A DNA stretch of 64,000 nucleotides from Anaerobacillus alkalidiazotrophicus (GCF_001866055.1 NZ_MLQS01000001.1:1417-65416); one strand, 5' to 3'. Shown: positions 52,848-63,643, counted from the first letter of the stretch. Notes: a model not told the origin generated them from the letters alone. Made by a program: numbers and translations.

Positions 52848-54374
52848 CTATCTTACAACATCATAGTTAAATCCATCAGCATCTTTGTCCATATTATCTA
52901 ACAAGGTATTTACAATAAGTGTTAGTACATTTAGTGTACCTTGGTATCCAATAATTGGGTATCTATGCATATGGTGACGATCAAAGATCGGGAAACCAAT
53001 CCTAACTAAAGGAATGTCTGCATCTTTGGCATTGAACTTCATATGAGTACTTCCAATAACAAAATCTACTGGATCCGTAAACAATAAGGAACGTAAATGC
53101 CATAAATCTTTTCCAATATAAACCTTAGCGTCAAGCCCATAAGGACTGCTAGCTAATAACGTTTCTGCTTCTTCTAGGAACTTCTTATCACCATTTGTAC
53201 AAACGATGTGTACCGGTTCAATTCCAACTTCTAAACAGAATGAAATTAAACCAAGGAGTAAATCTGGATCCCCCGCCATAGCAACTCGTTTTCCATGCAC
53301 ATACGTGTGCGAGTCAGTCATTGCATCAACGATACGTCCGCGTTCTAATTTAAGTTCTTCTGGAATTGGTAAGCCAGTCATCTCACTAATCGTCTTAACT
53401 AATTCGTCTGTCTTAGTGATACCAATTGGCGTTGAAGAAACTGAAACAGATTGCTTCCATTTTTTCTCAATATACTTCATTGTTTTCTTAGTCGAATATT
53501 TTTGTAGAGACAATGTACCTTGCGCTTGAGCAGCTTTTGGTACCTCATCTAGTTTTGTTCCACCATAGTAATACTTATATTCTCCATCTGCAGGTGAATC
53601 TAAGTTTTCACTATAGTCACATAGATACGTATAATCAGCACCAAACAAATCTAGAATTCGTTTCATCTCGGAAAAATTCCCTGTATACGTATCAAAACCG
53701 TGAATAATGTTAATTTTTTCAGTTTTTACTTCTTTATCAATTGTTGCCTTCTCACTTAAGTTACTTAAAATTGCCTTAAGCATGCTATCATAACCAGTTA
53801 GGTGAGAACCGACGAAGCTTGGTGTATGTGCAAATGGTACTGGGAAGTCTTCACTAATTACTCCTTCTGAGCGTGCATTTCCGATGAAGGCTTGTAAATC
53901 ATCACCAATAACCTCAGCCATACATGTTGTACTAACAGCAACCATTTCTGGTTTATACATTTTCGTACAGTTCTCTAAACCGTCTATAAGATTTCGCATT
54001 CCTCCAAAAACTGCTCCATCTTCTGTCATTGAAGAAGAAACCGTTGGTACAGGCTCTCTAAAGTGTCTTGCAAAGTGGCTACGGAAATAAGATACACAAC
54101 CTTGTGAACCTTGAACAAATGGTAGTGTCTTTTCAAACCCTAGCCCAGCCAAAACAGCCCCTAAAGGCTGACAGGCTTTAGCTGGATTAATGACTAAATC
54201 TGTACGAGCGAAGTTCTTTTCCTTGTACTCTTCAGTTTTCGTGTAGTCCTTAATTTTTTCAACTTCTTCAGTAGAACAAGCTGTTTCAAATATTTTCTTA
54301 TTCTCAGCTTGGTCAATATATTTTTGATCTTTAAATAAAGTATTATGGTCTTTTAGTTCAAGCTTTTTTGTCAT
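52848..54374 (-). CDS. nifK: Nitrogenase MoFe protein beta subunit NifK
   Basis: A 508-residue beta subunit of dinitrogenase. P-cluster ligands appear at C68 (in PAKACQPLGA), C93 (in VQGSQGCVSYF) and C151 (in STTCMAEVIGDD), matching C70, C95 and C153 of Azotobacter. The N-terminus is extended relative to short forms. It follows nifD by 18 bases. Confidence 0.97.
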   Translation of the reverse strand: MTKKLELKDHNTLFKDQKYIDQAENKKIFETACSTEEVEKIKDYTKTEEYKEKNFARTDLVINPAKACQPLGAVLAGLGFEKTLPFVQGSQGCVSYFRSHFARHFREPVPTVSSSMTEDGAVFGGMRNLIDGLENCTKMYKPEMVAVSTTCMAEVIGDDLQAFIGNARSEGVISEDFPVPFAHTPSFVGSHLTGYDSMLKAILSNLSEKATIDKEVKTEKINIIHGFDTYTGNFSEMKRILDLFGADYTYLCDYSENLDSPADGEYKYYYGGTKLDEVPKAAQAQGTLSLQKYSTKKTMKYIEKKWKQSVSVSSTPIGITKTDELVKTISEMTGLPIPEELKLERGRIVDAMTDSHTYVHGKRVAMAGDPDLLLGLISFCLEVGIEPVHIVCTNGDKKFLEEAETLLASSPYGLDAKVYIGKDLWHLRSLLFTDPVDFVIGSTHMKFNAKDADIPLVRIGFPIFDRHHMHRYPIIGYQGTLNVLTLIVNTLLDNMDKDADGFNYDVVR

Positions 54375-54392
54375 CTTTTCTCACCTCTCTTT

Positions 54393-55823
54393 TTAAAATG
54401 GAGATTTAATTAAATCCCAAGTCGGACTGTTAATAGCCATATCCATGTCACGTGCAAATATTTTAAAACCATCAAAACCATGGTATGGTCCACTATAATC
54501 CCATGAGTGCATTTGTCTAAACGGCACACCCATCTTATGATATACATACTTTTCCTTAATACCTGATCCCATGAGATCAATATCCAGTTTTTCTGCCAAG
54601 AGCTCTAATTCTAAAGCAGTTGGATCATCATAAATGATTGTTCCTTCTTTAGTATCTCTGTAAGTTTTTTCGTATTCAGTACTATGAGCAAACTCATAAC
54701 CAGTACCTACAATTTCCATACCTAAATCTTCATATGCCCCAATTGTATGACCTGAACGAAGACCACCAACTAAAAGCATTACTTTCTTTCCATCCAAACG
54801 AGGACGATACTTAGCGATTACTTCATCCATCTCATCTTGATACTTAGCAATAAGCTTTTCACAATTTTCCTGAATTTTTTCATCAAATTTGGCCGCAATC
54901 ATTCTAAGACTCTCAATTGTTTTTGTTGGTCCGAAGAAATTATATTCCATCCAAGGAATACCATATTGATCTTCTAATGTTTTACAAATATAATTCATTG
55001 ATCTATAACAATGAATTAAGTTCAATTTAGACTTATGAGTAATAGATAACTCATTAAGCGTTCCGTCACCAGACCACTGGGAAATTACACGTAATCCCAT
55101 TTCTTCTAATAGAATACGGGAAGCCCAAGCGTCACCACCGATGTTATAGTCACCAATAATAGCAACATCATAAGGTCCTGTTTCCTCTAATTCACGTGTT
55201 CCTAGAACATGATCACGGATTGCATCGTTAGCAATATGGTGACCTAATGATTGACTGACACCACGGAAACCTTCACAACGAACAGGAATGACTGGCATTT
55301 CTAACTCTTTTGTCTTTTTCTTTCCAACTGCTTCTATATCATCACCAATTAGTCCAACTGGACACTCAGATTGAACAGAAATACCTTTAGCTAATGGAAA
55401 CATTTCGGTAATTTCATCACAAATTTTATCTAACTTTTTATCTCCACCAAAAACAATATCTTTTTCTTGGAAGTCACTTGTGATTTGCATTGCACCAAAG
55501 CTATCGATACCTAATACACCATTTGCATAGTTACGACGCGTACCCCAGCTATATTGACCACATCCAACTGGACCGTGACTTATATGAACCATATCTTTAA
55601 TAGGTCCCCATACAACACCTTTAGATCCTGCATAAGAACAGCCTCGAGGTGTCATAACACCAGGTCGGGATTTTTTGTTTGAGACAATTTTCCCTTTACA
55701 TGTTTCAATCTTTTCTTCATCATTAATGTCAAAGTGTTTCTTTCTATCCTTTTTTGCTTTATCTGGATATATTTCTAATAGGTCATCAATTAGTTTTTGT
55801 TTTTCATCCAACACCTTTGCCAT
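54393..55823 (-). CDS. nifD: Nitrogenase MoFe protein alpha subunit NifD
   Basis: A 476-residue alpha subunit. P-cluster cysteines are C62, C88 and C154, the FeMo-cofactor ligands C272 (IHCYRSMNY) and H439 ([13 protein letters not shown]), the same pattern as Azotobacter C275/H442. [16 protein letters not shown] and [10 protein letters not shown] confirm a molybdenum-type enzyme. Located 41 bases after nifH. Confidence 0.97.
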   Translation of the reverse strand: MAKVLDEKQKLIDDLLEIYPDKAKKDRKKHFDINDEEKIETCKGKIVSNKKSRPGVMTPRGCSYAGSKGVVWGPIKDMVHISHGPVGCGQYSWGTRRNYANGVLGIDSFGAMQITSDFQEKDIVFGGDKKLDKICDEITEMFPLAKGISVQSECPVGLIGDDIEAVGKKKTKELEMPVIPVRCEGFRGVSQSLGHHIANDAIRDHVLGTRELEETGPYDVAIIGDYNIGGDAWASRILLEEMGLRVISQWSGDGTLNELSITHKSKLNLIHCYRSMNYICKTLEDQYGIPWMEYNFFGPTKTIESLRMIAAKFDEKIQENCEKLIAKYQDEMDEVIAKYRPRLDGKKVMLLVGGLRSGHTIGAYEDLGMEIVGTGYEFAHSTEYEKTYRDTKEGTIIYDDPTALELELLAEKLDIDLMGSGIKEKYVYHKMGVPFRQMHSWDYSGPYHGFDGFKIFARDMDMAINSPTWDLIKSPF

Positions 55824-55864
55824 ATGAAACCTCCTCTACAGTTCCCTTTATATTACTGTTACTA

Positions 55865-56761
<897 letters not shown>

Positions 56762-56797
56762 TTAATAATAATTTTTTAATGTGTTAAGTGAATGAAG

Positions 56798-58252
56798 TTA
56801 ATTAACGGAAGCTGTAGCATAGGTAGATCCATGGTAAAAATATCGATAAAACATACTTGTTTGAAGCAGTACTTCTTCAATCTCGCCCTCTTGGACGATT
56901 GGAATAATTCCATGTTCATTTAGAAATTTATTTGCCCCTTCACCAATACCTGCACAGACTAACATTTGACAATCTTTAATTGTGTTAACAACTTCAGGCA
57001 TTGTATCTGCTCCTTCTTGACTACAACTAGATTTCCCTTTGCAGTGTGAAAGCAATTTACGAATGCCAATAAATTTTACTTGCTGGTTTTCAACTTCATA
57101 AATCATAAATTCTTTTGCTTGCCCTAAAAATAAATTTACATCTCCATCACCCCTAGAAGTTACCGCAAAACGAATGACTTGACTTTTGTTTTGCGCTCCG
57201 AAAGATGCTCCTTTCACCTCCCTTCGCTTCCTTTTTACTCTATTATTGAAAATCTTTTGTAAAAGTTCTTCTTGATGTTCGCTTCTTTTAATTGGATCGT
57301 AGCGAGAAGTCATAGTTTCTAAATGTTTCTTTGTGAATTCCTCACTTCGATCTTCTCCCAATAAACCTACAGCATCAGCCCGACACTGACGACAATGCTT
57401 CATCATCTTCATGTCACCAGAACAGGAGCTCCTTAATTCATTTAACTCCTCTGCTAATGGCTCTCGGATACCTCTTCTTGCAAATTCTGTATCTTCAGCA
57501 ACAATGATTGGCATTATATTATGAAGAAAAGCACCTTTCTCTTTTACAACTTTCGAGACTTCTTTTAGATGTAAGTCATTTACACCAGGAATTAAAACAG
57601 AATTAACTTTACACAAAATTCCTCTTTCTGTTAAAGCCTCAAGTCCTGCCAGTTGTTGTTTGATTAAGATTTCTGCCGCCTCTAGTCCTTTATAACGTTT
57701 ACCGTTATAATAGATCCAAGAGTAGATATCCTTTCCAATTTCTGGGTCTACTGCATTGATTGTTACCGTTACATGCTCAATATCTAACGCTTGGATCTCA
57801 TCAATGTAATCCATTAACTTTAATCCATTTGTGCTTAAGCATAGACGAAGATCAGACGCTTGCTCTCGAATTCCTTTGAAAGTGGCCAATGTTTTTTCAG
57901 GATTAGCTAAGGGGTCTCCCGGGCCAGCAATACCAATTACAGATAACTGTGGAATTTCTCCAGCAACAACAAGTGATTTTTTTATCGCTTCTTCCGGCTT
58001 CAACACTTCACTAACAACGCCTGGTCGACTTTCGTTTGCACAGTCATACATTCTGTTACAGTAATTACATTGAATGTTACATGCTGGAGCTACTGCAACA
58101 TGCATCCTGGCAAAGTAGTGATGCGCCTCTTCACTGTAGCAAGGATGGTTCATAATCTTTTCATCTAAGTCAACTCGAGTATTGGTTGACACTGATACGC
58201 ATCCTGATTGAGTTTTTTTGCTCGAACACCCCTCTTTTTGTGTGAGTTTCAT
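56798..58252 (-). CDS. nifB: Radical SAM FeMo-cofactor protein NifB
   Basis: A 484-residue protein whose radical SAM domain (CNIQCNYC, C58/C62/C65) builds NifB-co, the 8Fe-9S-C precursor. After about residue 370 a NifX-like domain follows (QVIRFAVTSRGDGDVNLFLGQ), the two-domain architecture common in bacteria. HPCYSEEAHHYFARMHVAVA is typical. It is the first gene of the operon. The promoter with GlnR-like sites lies 75 to 170 bases upstream. Confidence 0.96.
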   Translation of the reverse strand: MKLTQKEGCSSKKTQSGCVSVSTNTRVDLDEKIMNHPCYSEEAHHYFARMHVAVAPACNIQCNYCNRMYDCANESRPGVVSEVLKPEEAIKKSLVVAGEIPQLSVIGIAGPGDPLANPEKTLATFKGIREQASDLRLCLSTNGLKLMDYIDEIQALDIEHVTVTINAVDPEIGKDIYSWIYYNGKRYKGLEAAEILIKQQLAGLEALTERGILCKVNSVLIPGVNDLHLKEVSKVVKEKGAFLHNIMPIIVAEDTEFARRGIREPLAEELNELRSSCSGDMKMMKHCRQCRADAVGLLGEDRSEEFTKKHLETMTSRYDPIKRSEHQEELLQKIFNNRVKRKRREVKGASFGAQNKSQVIRFAVTSRGDGDVNLFLGQAKEFMIYEVENQQVKFIGIRKLLSHCKGKSSCSQEGADTMPEVVNTIKDCQMLVCAGIGEGANKFLNEHGIIPIVQEGEIEEVLLQTSMFYRYFYHGSTYATASVN

Positions 58253-58324
58253 ATAATCCTCCTTTCCACCTTCAAAGTTTTGTAGATTTTCTCACATCAC
58301 TTCCATTCCGTTTAAAGAACGTTG

Positions 58325-58341
58325 TGTAAGATTAGCTAAAT
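58325..58341 (-). promoter_or_regulatory. GlnR-like site II, overlapping the nif -10 region
   Basis: Plus strand TGTAAGATTAGCTAAAT. The first half matches TGTNA of the GlnR/TnrA consensus TGTNAN7TNACA exactly and the second is a partial match (TAAAT). It overlaps the last -10 bases and the start region, the position where GlnR represses nif in Paenibacillus. Confidence 0.5.
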
Positions 58342-58368
58342 AGTATTACCGAAACCTAATAGAGTCAA
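58340..58368 (-). promoter_or_regulatory. nif operon promoter (sigma-A type)
   Basis: Minus strand TTGACT (complement of 58363-58368), 17-base spacer, TACTAT (complement of 58340-58345), about 88 bases before the nifB start. No -24/-12 sigma-54 sequence is seen. The pair is well spaced and ahead of the first nif gene, so it is the most likely nif promoter. Confidence 0.7.
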
Positions 58369-58406
58369 TGAGTCCGGGCTTTTGTTAACAGTTTATACTT
58401 AAGTCA

Positions 58407-58423
58407 TGTGATATTTTCTGACG
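58407..58423 (-). promoter_or_regulatory. GlnR-like site I upstream of the nif promoter
   Basis: TGTGATATTTTCTGACG on the plus strand matches TGTNAN7TNACA at all but the last fixed position. It lies about 40 bases upstream of the -35, the place where GlnR activates nif under nitrogen limitation in Paenibacillus. Confidence 0.6.
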
Positions 58424-58473
58424 TACACCGTTATCTTTTTTGACAATTAAACGCTTTCACTTCACAAAATGCG

Positions 58474-58507
58474 AAAGGTACGTTTCTGTGTCGAAACGTA
58501 CCTTTTT
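58474..58507 (-). terminator. Terminator of the AEC transporter gene
   Basis: AAAGGTACGTTTC-TGTGTC-GAAACGTACCTTT. T-rich on the plus side and A-rich before it on the minus strand; it separates the AEC gene from the nif promoter and can act in both directions. Confidence 0.7.
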
Positions 58508-58579
58508 TTGTTGATTTAGCTATTTAATTAAAAAAATTTTAATAGTAAGTTATTTATTCCTACACTAACATATAACTAA

Positions 58580-59476
58580 TTAACCTAAAATGGCAATAAG
58601 AATAGTAATTGTTATGATACTGATTAGTGTAGTTATTAGAGTAATAGTAGAAACTAACCTAGGTTCAGAATCAAACTGAACAGCATACATTACTATCGTA
58701 GCCGCTGATGGCATCGCAGCCGATACGATTAATACTTTAGCAAGAAGTGGATCAAATGGGAACATAAGTGTAATGAGAAATGCAATAAATGGTGAAACCA
58801 ATAATCTCATGATCACCCCGTAGGTTATACTACCCCATTGAAAATTTCCCCATTTAATATTCGCTAGCTGCATTCCCAAAATAATCATCACTGTAGGAAT
58901 TGCCGCTTCTGCAATAATATTAACTGTATTTAATAGATTACTAGGTAATTGAACGTTTATTGCTTTTAACAAAAGAGCAATGATAACTGCATATGTCGTT
59001 GGCATTTCAAATACAGAACGAATTGCCATCCTGACACCTGCTCCTCCACGAGCCGCATAATACACTCCAAATGAATTCATGATAATTGATTGGAGTACCA
59101 TGAACGAGACTGCAAATGCAAAACCAGCATCACCATAGGCAAATAAAATAATTGGCGCTCCGTAGTTTCCAGCATTCATAAAAGAAGTTGAAAGAATTAA
59201 ACCACTTTCTAGGGAAGCGGATTGTTTTGTTAGTTTCGTATATATTTTATTTATTACTATAAGAATACATAAAAGTCCCAAGGCAAATGCAACCATATAT
59301 AAATGTTGGACATCTAACTTCGTACCGTAAAATGTTCGAAAAACAAGCGCTGGTGTCATAATATAAATAGCTACTGTTGAAATTGATTTCAACTCTACCT
59401 TTTTCCACTTTTGTACAGCAAAACCCACAGAAAACACAAGAATAACTGGTAAAACAACTTGATAAAAGATCGTCAT
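58580..59476 (-). CDS. AEC family transporter
   Basis: A 298-residue membrane protein with about ten hydrophobic segments, belonging to the auxin efflux carrier (AEC) family: NAGNYGAPIILFAYGD around 103-118 and the late MPSAATIVMYAVQFD are typical. Bacterial members move small organic acids such as malate or malonate; this substrate is unknown. It stands alone upstream of the nif promoter, in the same direction, insulated by a terminator. Confidence 0.85.
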   Translation of the reverse strand: MTIFYQVVLPVILVFSVGFAVQKWKKVELKSISTVAIYIMTPALVFRTFYGTKLDVQHLYMVAFALGLLCILIVINKIYTKLTKQSASLESGLILSTSFMNAGNYGAPIILFAYGDAGFAFAVSFMVLQSIIMNSFGVYYAARGGAGVRMAIRSVFEMPTTYAVIIALLLKAINVQLPSNLLNTVNIIAEAAIPTVMIILGMQLANIKWGNFQWGSITYGVIMRLLVSPFIAFLITLMFPFDPLLAKVLIVSAAMPSAATIVMYAVQFDSEPRLVSTITLITTLISIITITILIAILG

Positions 59477-59712
59477 CTAAAGAACCCCACCTAACAATTG
59501 TGAATTACTTCATTTTACAATACCGCATTTTTTAACCTACTCATATGTAGTAAGATATTAATCTAATTACAGTTTACGATAAAGGAGCTTCTGATTATTT
59601 CAATAAACTTTATTATACTACTAAATTTTAAAACTAATAAAACTTTAAATTCATTTCCAATTTTCAAGACAGAACTCTTCTTCGCAAATAACAGATCGTT
59701 ATTCTAACACGC

Positions 59713-59744
59713 CAAAAACGCAGGGCGAGAATAGCTCCTGCGCT
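59713..59744 (-). terminator. Terminator of the lia operon
   Basis: Minus strand GCGCAGG ... CCTGCG followed by TTTTTGG; it lies 7 bases after the liaR stop. Confidence 0.75.
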
Positions 59745-59750
59745 TCAAAT

Positions 59751-60383
59751 TTATTTTACCAAGCCATGTTTAAATGAGTAAATAACAGCTTGTGTACGAT
59801 CATTTACTTCTAACTTACCTAGTATATTACTAACATGAACTTTGACTGTTTTTAAGGAGATAAATACTGTATCAGCTATTTCCTGATTGGTTTTCCCCTC
59901 AGCTATCAAGAGCAATATTTCAATTTCTCGTTCAGTTAGCTGTTCATGAGGATGTTTCACTTTTTTTTGACGCATTTTTGTCATCATTTTACCTGTCACT
60001 TCAGGCTCTAATACAGTTTGGCCTGCAAATGTTGCTCTAACGGCATTTACAATTTCACTTGCCTTCGATGTTTTTAGCATATAACTAGTAGCACCTGCTT
60101 CTAATGCAGGGTACACTTTTTCATCATCAAGGAAGCTTGTAACAATAATGACCTTTGCTTCAGGCCATGCCTCAATTATTCTCCTAGTTGCTTCTATACC
60201 ATCCATTTCCTTCATGACTAAGTCCATTAAAATGATGTCTGGACGAAGTTGTAAGGCAAGTTCAACACCTCGGGCACCATTATCAGCTTCTGCTACCACT
60301 TCAATATCAGGCTGTGCAGATAAATAAGAGGTTACACCAATCCTTACCATTTCATGATCATCTACAAACAACACTTTTATCAT
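59751..60383 (-). CDS. liaR: Response regulator LiaR
   Basis: A 210-residue NarL-type response regulator: receiver domain with DDH at 8-10 and phospho-aspartate near D54 ([10 protein letters not shown]), then a LuxR-type helix-turn-helix ([20 protein letters not shown] at 144 on). LiaR switches on the liaIH genes when cell wall antibiotics act on the lipid II cycle. The gene follows liaS by three bases. Confidence 0.92.
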   Translation of the reverse strand: MIKVLFVDDHEMVRIGVTSYLSAQPDIEVVAEADNGARGVELALQLRPDIILMDLVMKEMDGIEATRRIIEAWPEAKVIIVTSFLDDEKVYPALEAGATSYMLKTSKASEIVNAVRATFAGQTVLEPEVTGKMMTKMRQKKVKHPHEQLTEREIEILLLIAEGKTNQEIADTVFISLKTVKVHVSNILGKLEVNDRTQAVIYSFKHGLVK

Positions 60384-60386
60384 TTG

Positions 60387-61418
60387 TTAGTCACCTCTCA
60401 TTAGCGGAACCTTAACCTCTAAACGTGTTCCTTTATTTTTTATACTTACTACTTTAAAAGTGCCACCAATTTCCTTGGCCCTTTCCTTCATATTAGATAA
60501 TCCGTAAGAACCCGCTTTTTCCTCGTTAATATCAAAGCCAATACCGTCATCAACAATGCGCAAAATAATTAAATCATCACGATTGATTAACAGAACTTCT
60601 AAGCTAGTAGCTTTCGAGTGACGAAGTGTGTTAGATACAGATTCTTGGAGTATTCGAAATAAATGATCCTCTACTCCTTTTTCTAATGGAATATCTTCAA
60701 TTTTCCAAGATATTTCCATTGGAACTTTTTGCTTTAATTCTCCTAGTAACTCCTTCATACCCTCTTGCAACGACTTACCTTTCAACGGTACCGGTCGTAA
60801 ATGTAGTAATAAAGCTCTCATTTCTAGCTGAGATTGATGAATCATTTCTTCTACGAGCTTAAGTTGGCGCGCTTCACCACTACCGGTGTCATTCTTCGTT
60901 TCCGTAATAGCGGACATCAACATTGATGCAGCAAAAAGCTGTTGACTAACGGAATCATGGAGTTCTCTAGCTAAACGATTCCTCTCCTCTGAAACAATTT
61001 TTTGAATTTGTTTTTCTTGATCGATTACTTTTTCACTGGCTAGCTTTTGAGCAATCTTTACTTGCTCAGCCATCTGCTTATGAATATTTTTGACTCTACT
61101 AATTACGGTTTCTAGTCCCTCTGCCTCAACAAGTTTCTCATCATCAATCAATCGGCCATGTTCAAGCTCATAAAGTGACTCTTCCATGATTTCAACTTTC
61201 TTTTTAAATGCCATACTATTTACCAACCCAAAGATAATCCCCATTGTAATAGCAACCCCAGGACTAAAGATCCATATAGGTATATCAAAAACCTTTCCTT
61301 CGATAAGTACCTCCCAGTTTTGAACTGGAAAAGCAAAAAAATAAATAATGATAAACAAAGAAAAAAGAAGTAAAGAAAACAATATGCTCCAGAGCATCTG
61401 TTTCTGAATCATCCTCAT
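60387..61418 (-). CDS. liaS: Sensor histidine kinase LiaS
   Basis: A 343-residue HisKA_3 kinase. Two N-terminal membrane helices (about 8-30 and 48-70) hold a very short extracellular loop, an intramembrane-sensing arrangement. The phosphorylated histidine is H154 in ARELHDSVSQQLFA and the ATPase domain has NTLRHSKAT and DDGIGFD. The start overlaps the end of liaF by 4 bases. Confidence 0.92.
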   Translation of the reverse strand: MRMIQKQMLWSILFSLLLFSLFIIIYFFAFPVQNWEVLIEGKVFDIPIWIFSPGVAITMGIIFGLVNSMAFKKKVEIMEESLYELEHGRLIDDEKLVEAEGLETVISRVKNIHKQMAEQVKIAQKLASEKVIDQEKQIQKIVSEERNRLARELHDSVSQQLFAASMLMSAITETKNDTGSGEARQLKLVEEMIHQSQLEMRALLLHLRPVPLKGKSLQEGMKELLGELKQKVPMEISWKIEDIPLEKGVEDHLFRILQESVSNTLRHSKATSLEVLLINRDDLIILRIVDDGIGFDINEEKAGSYGLSNMKERAKEIGGTFKVVSIKNKGTRLEVKVPLMRGD

Positions 61419-62146
61419 ATTCTCTTCACCTCTAATCTTCCAACCCCCATAGAAGTGATGATTTTTATTTTACGTTGAGCGATTGCATAATTTTCCGTAC
61501 GGTAATGTAATGTTTGATTAAATAACCTTTCATCAGCCTGGTCAAAAATAATTGTTGTTCCCGTAATTACTGAATGAGAAACACTAATCTCTATATCATA
61601 CGGAACGAGAATTTGAATATTCCCAATAAAATTACGAATTGAAATGACAGCTTCATCTTTAGGTAGAACCGTATTACTTAAATCTATCCATGTATCACCA
61701 ATTCCAGTTTGAATATTTACATCTTCCCATTCAAATATATCCTCCGGAGTCTTTTGTTTTCCTAAAAAGATATTCTTCAATAACGATTGTCGACGAATGA
61801 TTCTTGCTTCATTAAATGAAGAGTTTCCCTTCAAAACTGGCTCTATCACGATCGGTCGACTTTTCGATTTAAAGAAATGAAATAAAATATAAGCTATAAT
61901 AGCAAAAATTAAAAATTTAAAAACGATCATATTAATAGTGGTAAAAAAAAGAACAAGGCATCCTAAAGCAAAAAATAATTTTCCAATTGAACTACCAAGC
62001 CTTTTCCCACCAAAGTAAAGTAACATCCCTGAAAAAATTACCGAAAAAATTAAACCTTTATTAAAAAAAGTAATTTCCACTACGAGAAGAAGTAGTCCTA
62101 TTAAAACCGTCCAGCTAATGTAGTCTGTTTTTTGATGATTATCCAT
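61415..62146 (-). CDS. liaF: Membrane inhibitor LiaF
   Basis: A 243-residue protein with about five membrane segments in its first 90 residues and a C-terminal toastrack-type beta domain (IQTGIGDTWIDLSNTVLPKD; IRNFIGNIQILVPYDIEISV). LiaF holds LiaS in its inactive state in the absence of stress. Its size and order before liaS match the family. Confidence 0.9.
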   Translation of the reverse strand: MDNHQKTDYISWTVLIGLLLLVVEITFFNKGLIFSVIFSGMLLYFGGKRLGSSIGKLFFALGCLVLFFTTINMIVFKFLIFAIIAYILFHFFKSKSRPIVIEPVLKGNSSFNEARIIRRQSLLKNIFLGKQKTPEDIFEWEDVNIQTGIGDTWIDLSNTVLPKDEAVISIRNFIGNIQILVPYDIEISVSHSVITGTTIIFDQADERLFNQTLHYRTENYAIAQRKIKIITSMGVGRLEVKRI

Positions 62147-62248
62147 TTCGGTCTCTCCTCCTCGTAAAATATGTAATGGGCTGACATTTTATATCCTTGT
62201 TGTCAACCCTAGTCTCTCTTTATTTACCTATTAAAATATATCATGTTT

Positions 62249-62899
62249 TTACTCTGAAATAGAATGACTTTCTTCATTTTTTAACTGTTTTTCCAACTGA
62301 GCTATACGACTATCAATTGTGTGACGATGATACTGTGAGTTCGCTTGATGTTCGAGCCGATCAATATATCGGTCCATTTCATCAAATCGAGTATCTATTT
62401 TTCCAGTAAAACTATTTCCATCTAACATTTGACTCATTCGATAATTAGCACGAGTAATGTTTTCCCGTCCCATTAACTCCATCTGTCTTATATGCATATC
62501 TTTTAATTTATGCTTCATTTCTCCATACTTTTGTTCAAGTTCTTGTAAATGAATACTCGCTTGCTCTAAAGAATTCTTCAAACGTTGAGAACGTTCTTCG
62601 AATTGAGTTTGTTCATTAATAGCAAACTGCATTAATTCAATTTCGCCTGCCCGCGATGCAATCTCTACTTGATATTTTCTCTTATCCGCTAATTGACGGG
62701 CTTCATTGTACTCACGAGTAAATTGCTCCTTTAATAAATATTGTCGTTCAACTAACTTTCTGACTTTTTCAACTTCCTTTTCACATTCACGTAAATATTG
62801 ATTTAAAGCCGCAATTGGATTTTTTTGTTCTTTTTCATCTAACATTTCATGAATATCTGCTGATATCGTTTTTTTTATTCTCGTAAATAAGTTACTCAT
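62249..62899 (-). CDS. liaH: Phage-shock-type protein LiaH (PspA/IM30)
   Basis: A 216-residue protein of the PspA/IM30 family, nearly all long coiled-coil helices. The start MSNLFTRIKKTISADIHEML is the amphipathic membrane-binding segment. LiaH oligomers stabilise the membrane under cell wall stress. It is encoded right after liaI and is the main LiaR target in B. subtilis. Confidence 0.9.
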   Translation of the reverse strand: MSNLFTRIKKTISADIHEMLDEKEQKNPIAALNQYLRECEKEVEKVRKLVERQYLLKEQFTREYNEARQLADKRKYQVEIASRAGEIELMQFAINEQTQFEERSQRLKNSLEQASIHLQELEQKYGEMKHKLKDMHIRQMELMGRENITRANYRMSQMLDGNSFTGKIDTRFDEMDRYIDRLEHQANSQYHRHTIDSRIAQLEKQLKNEESHSISE

Positions 62900-62918
62900 C
62901 GTACAACACTCCTTTATT

Positions 62919-63287
62919 TTAAAAGTTTCTTTTTAATTCAGCCCACTCTTTTTCAAAGTTGATGAATGGATCTTTTTCATTATTTTCATTATTTTCATTC
63001 AAAATGACTACTTCATCATCTTCATTCCATTTTTTATACACGAAATAAAGAATGATCGCTGCAACTAATCCTACGAGGGCTGGTACATTGGAAGCAGTTA
63101 TCGTAAACAAGATCAACCCAAGTATCGCCCAAGTGACTTTACTTACTGACGTTTCTGCCTTAAAAAAACCTTTGAACGCGTAGTATAAAATAATTAAGCT
63201 AAGACCAAAAAGTACGATCGGACCTAAATTTGCTATTAAGATAATCGCAGCAATACCACCTAATATAATTAATCCTAATTTTTTCAT
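62919..63287 (-). CDS. liaI: LiaI-like membrane protein
   Basis: A 122-residue membrane protein with four helices in its first 88 residues and an acidic, asparagine-rich cytoplasmic tail (ILNENNENNEKDPF). LiaI anchors LiaH at the membrane. It is the first gene of liaI-H-F-S-R; the liaG gene found in B. subtilis is absent. A GGGAGGCGATTC site precedes the ATG. Confidence 0.85.
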   Translation of the reverse strand: MKKLGLIILGGIAAIILIANLGPIVLFGLSLIILYYAFKGFFKAETSVSKVTWAILGLILFTITASNVPALVGLVAAIILYFVYKKWNEDDEVVILNENNENNEKDPFINFEKEWAELKRNF

Positions 63288-63355
63288 GTGAATCGCCTCC
63301 CTTCTTGACTCTATCTTACCTATATTTGCAATTTCGCATAATCAACCTTAGCTGT

Positions 63356-63371
63356 ATTTTAACTAAGACTT
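63356..63371 (-). promoter_or_regulatory. Candidate LiaR operator upstream of liaI
   Basis: Minus strand AAGTCTTAGTTAAAAT, about 70 bases before the liaI start and upstream of a TTGATT-like -35 region. LiaR boxes contain AGTC-type half sites, but this match is partial; treat it as tentative. Confidence 0.3.
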
Positions 63372-63426
63372 GAGGCGTATTGTGTTGTAAGTATTTACTT
63401 CAATACACTAAAACTAAATGAGATAA

Positions 63427-63643
63427 ATAAAGCTGAACTAACAATCAGTGGGGGTTTTCCTTCATCCCCCACTGATTGTTAGTTCAACTTATACCACGGG
63501 CATAAGAATAACTAATCATCAGCTTCACTGATGAAAGTTATTCTATATCGGACCTTTAGGGGCAGTTTATCCCCCACCTAAACTTCTCGATTTTCTAAAG
63601 TTTTGAGCTGGGGGTCTTACTTGCCCCTTAAGAGTGGGATAAA
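63427..63643. repeat. Interspersed palindromic repeat family 1, long form with perfect stem
   Basis: Nearly identical to 3624-3839, but the left stem reads GCTGAACTAACAATCAGTGG and pairs perfectly with its partner. Other copies read TGAACTTCAATCAG. It lies between liaI and the symporter gene. Confidence 0.82.

Noticed and set aside
58253..58470. Sigma-54/NifA promoter for nif
   Set aside because: No TGGCAC-N5-TTGCA element or NifA upstream activator sequence was found; the TTGACT-TACTAT pair is the better candidate.
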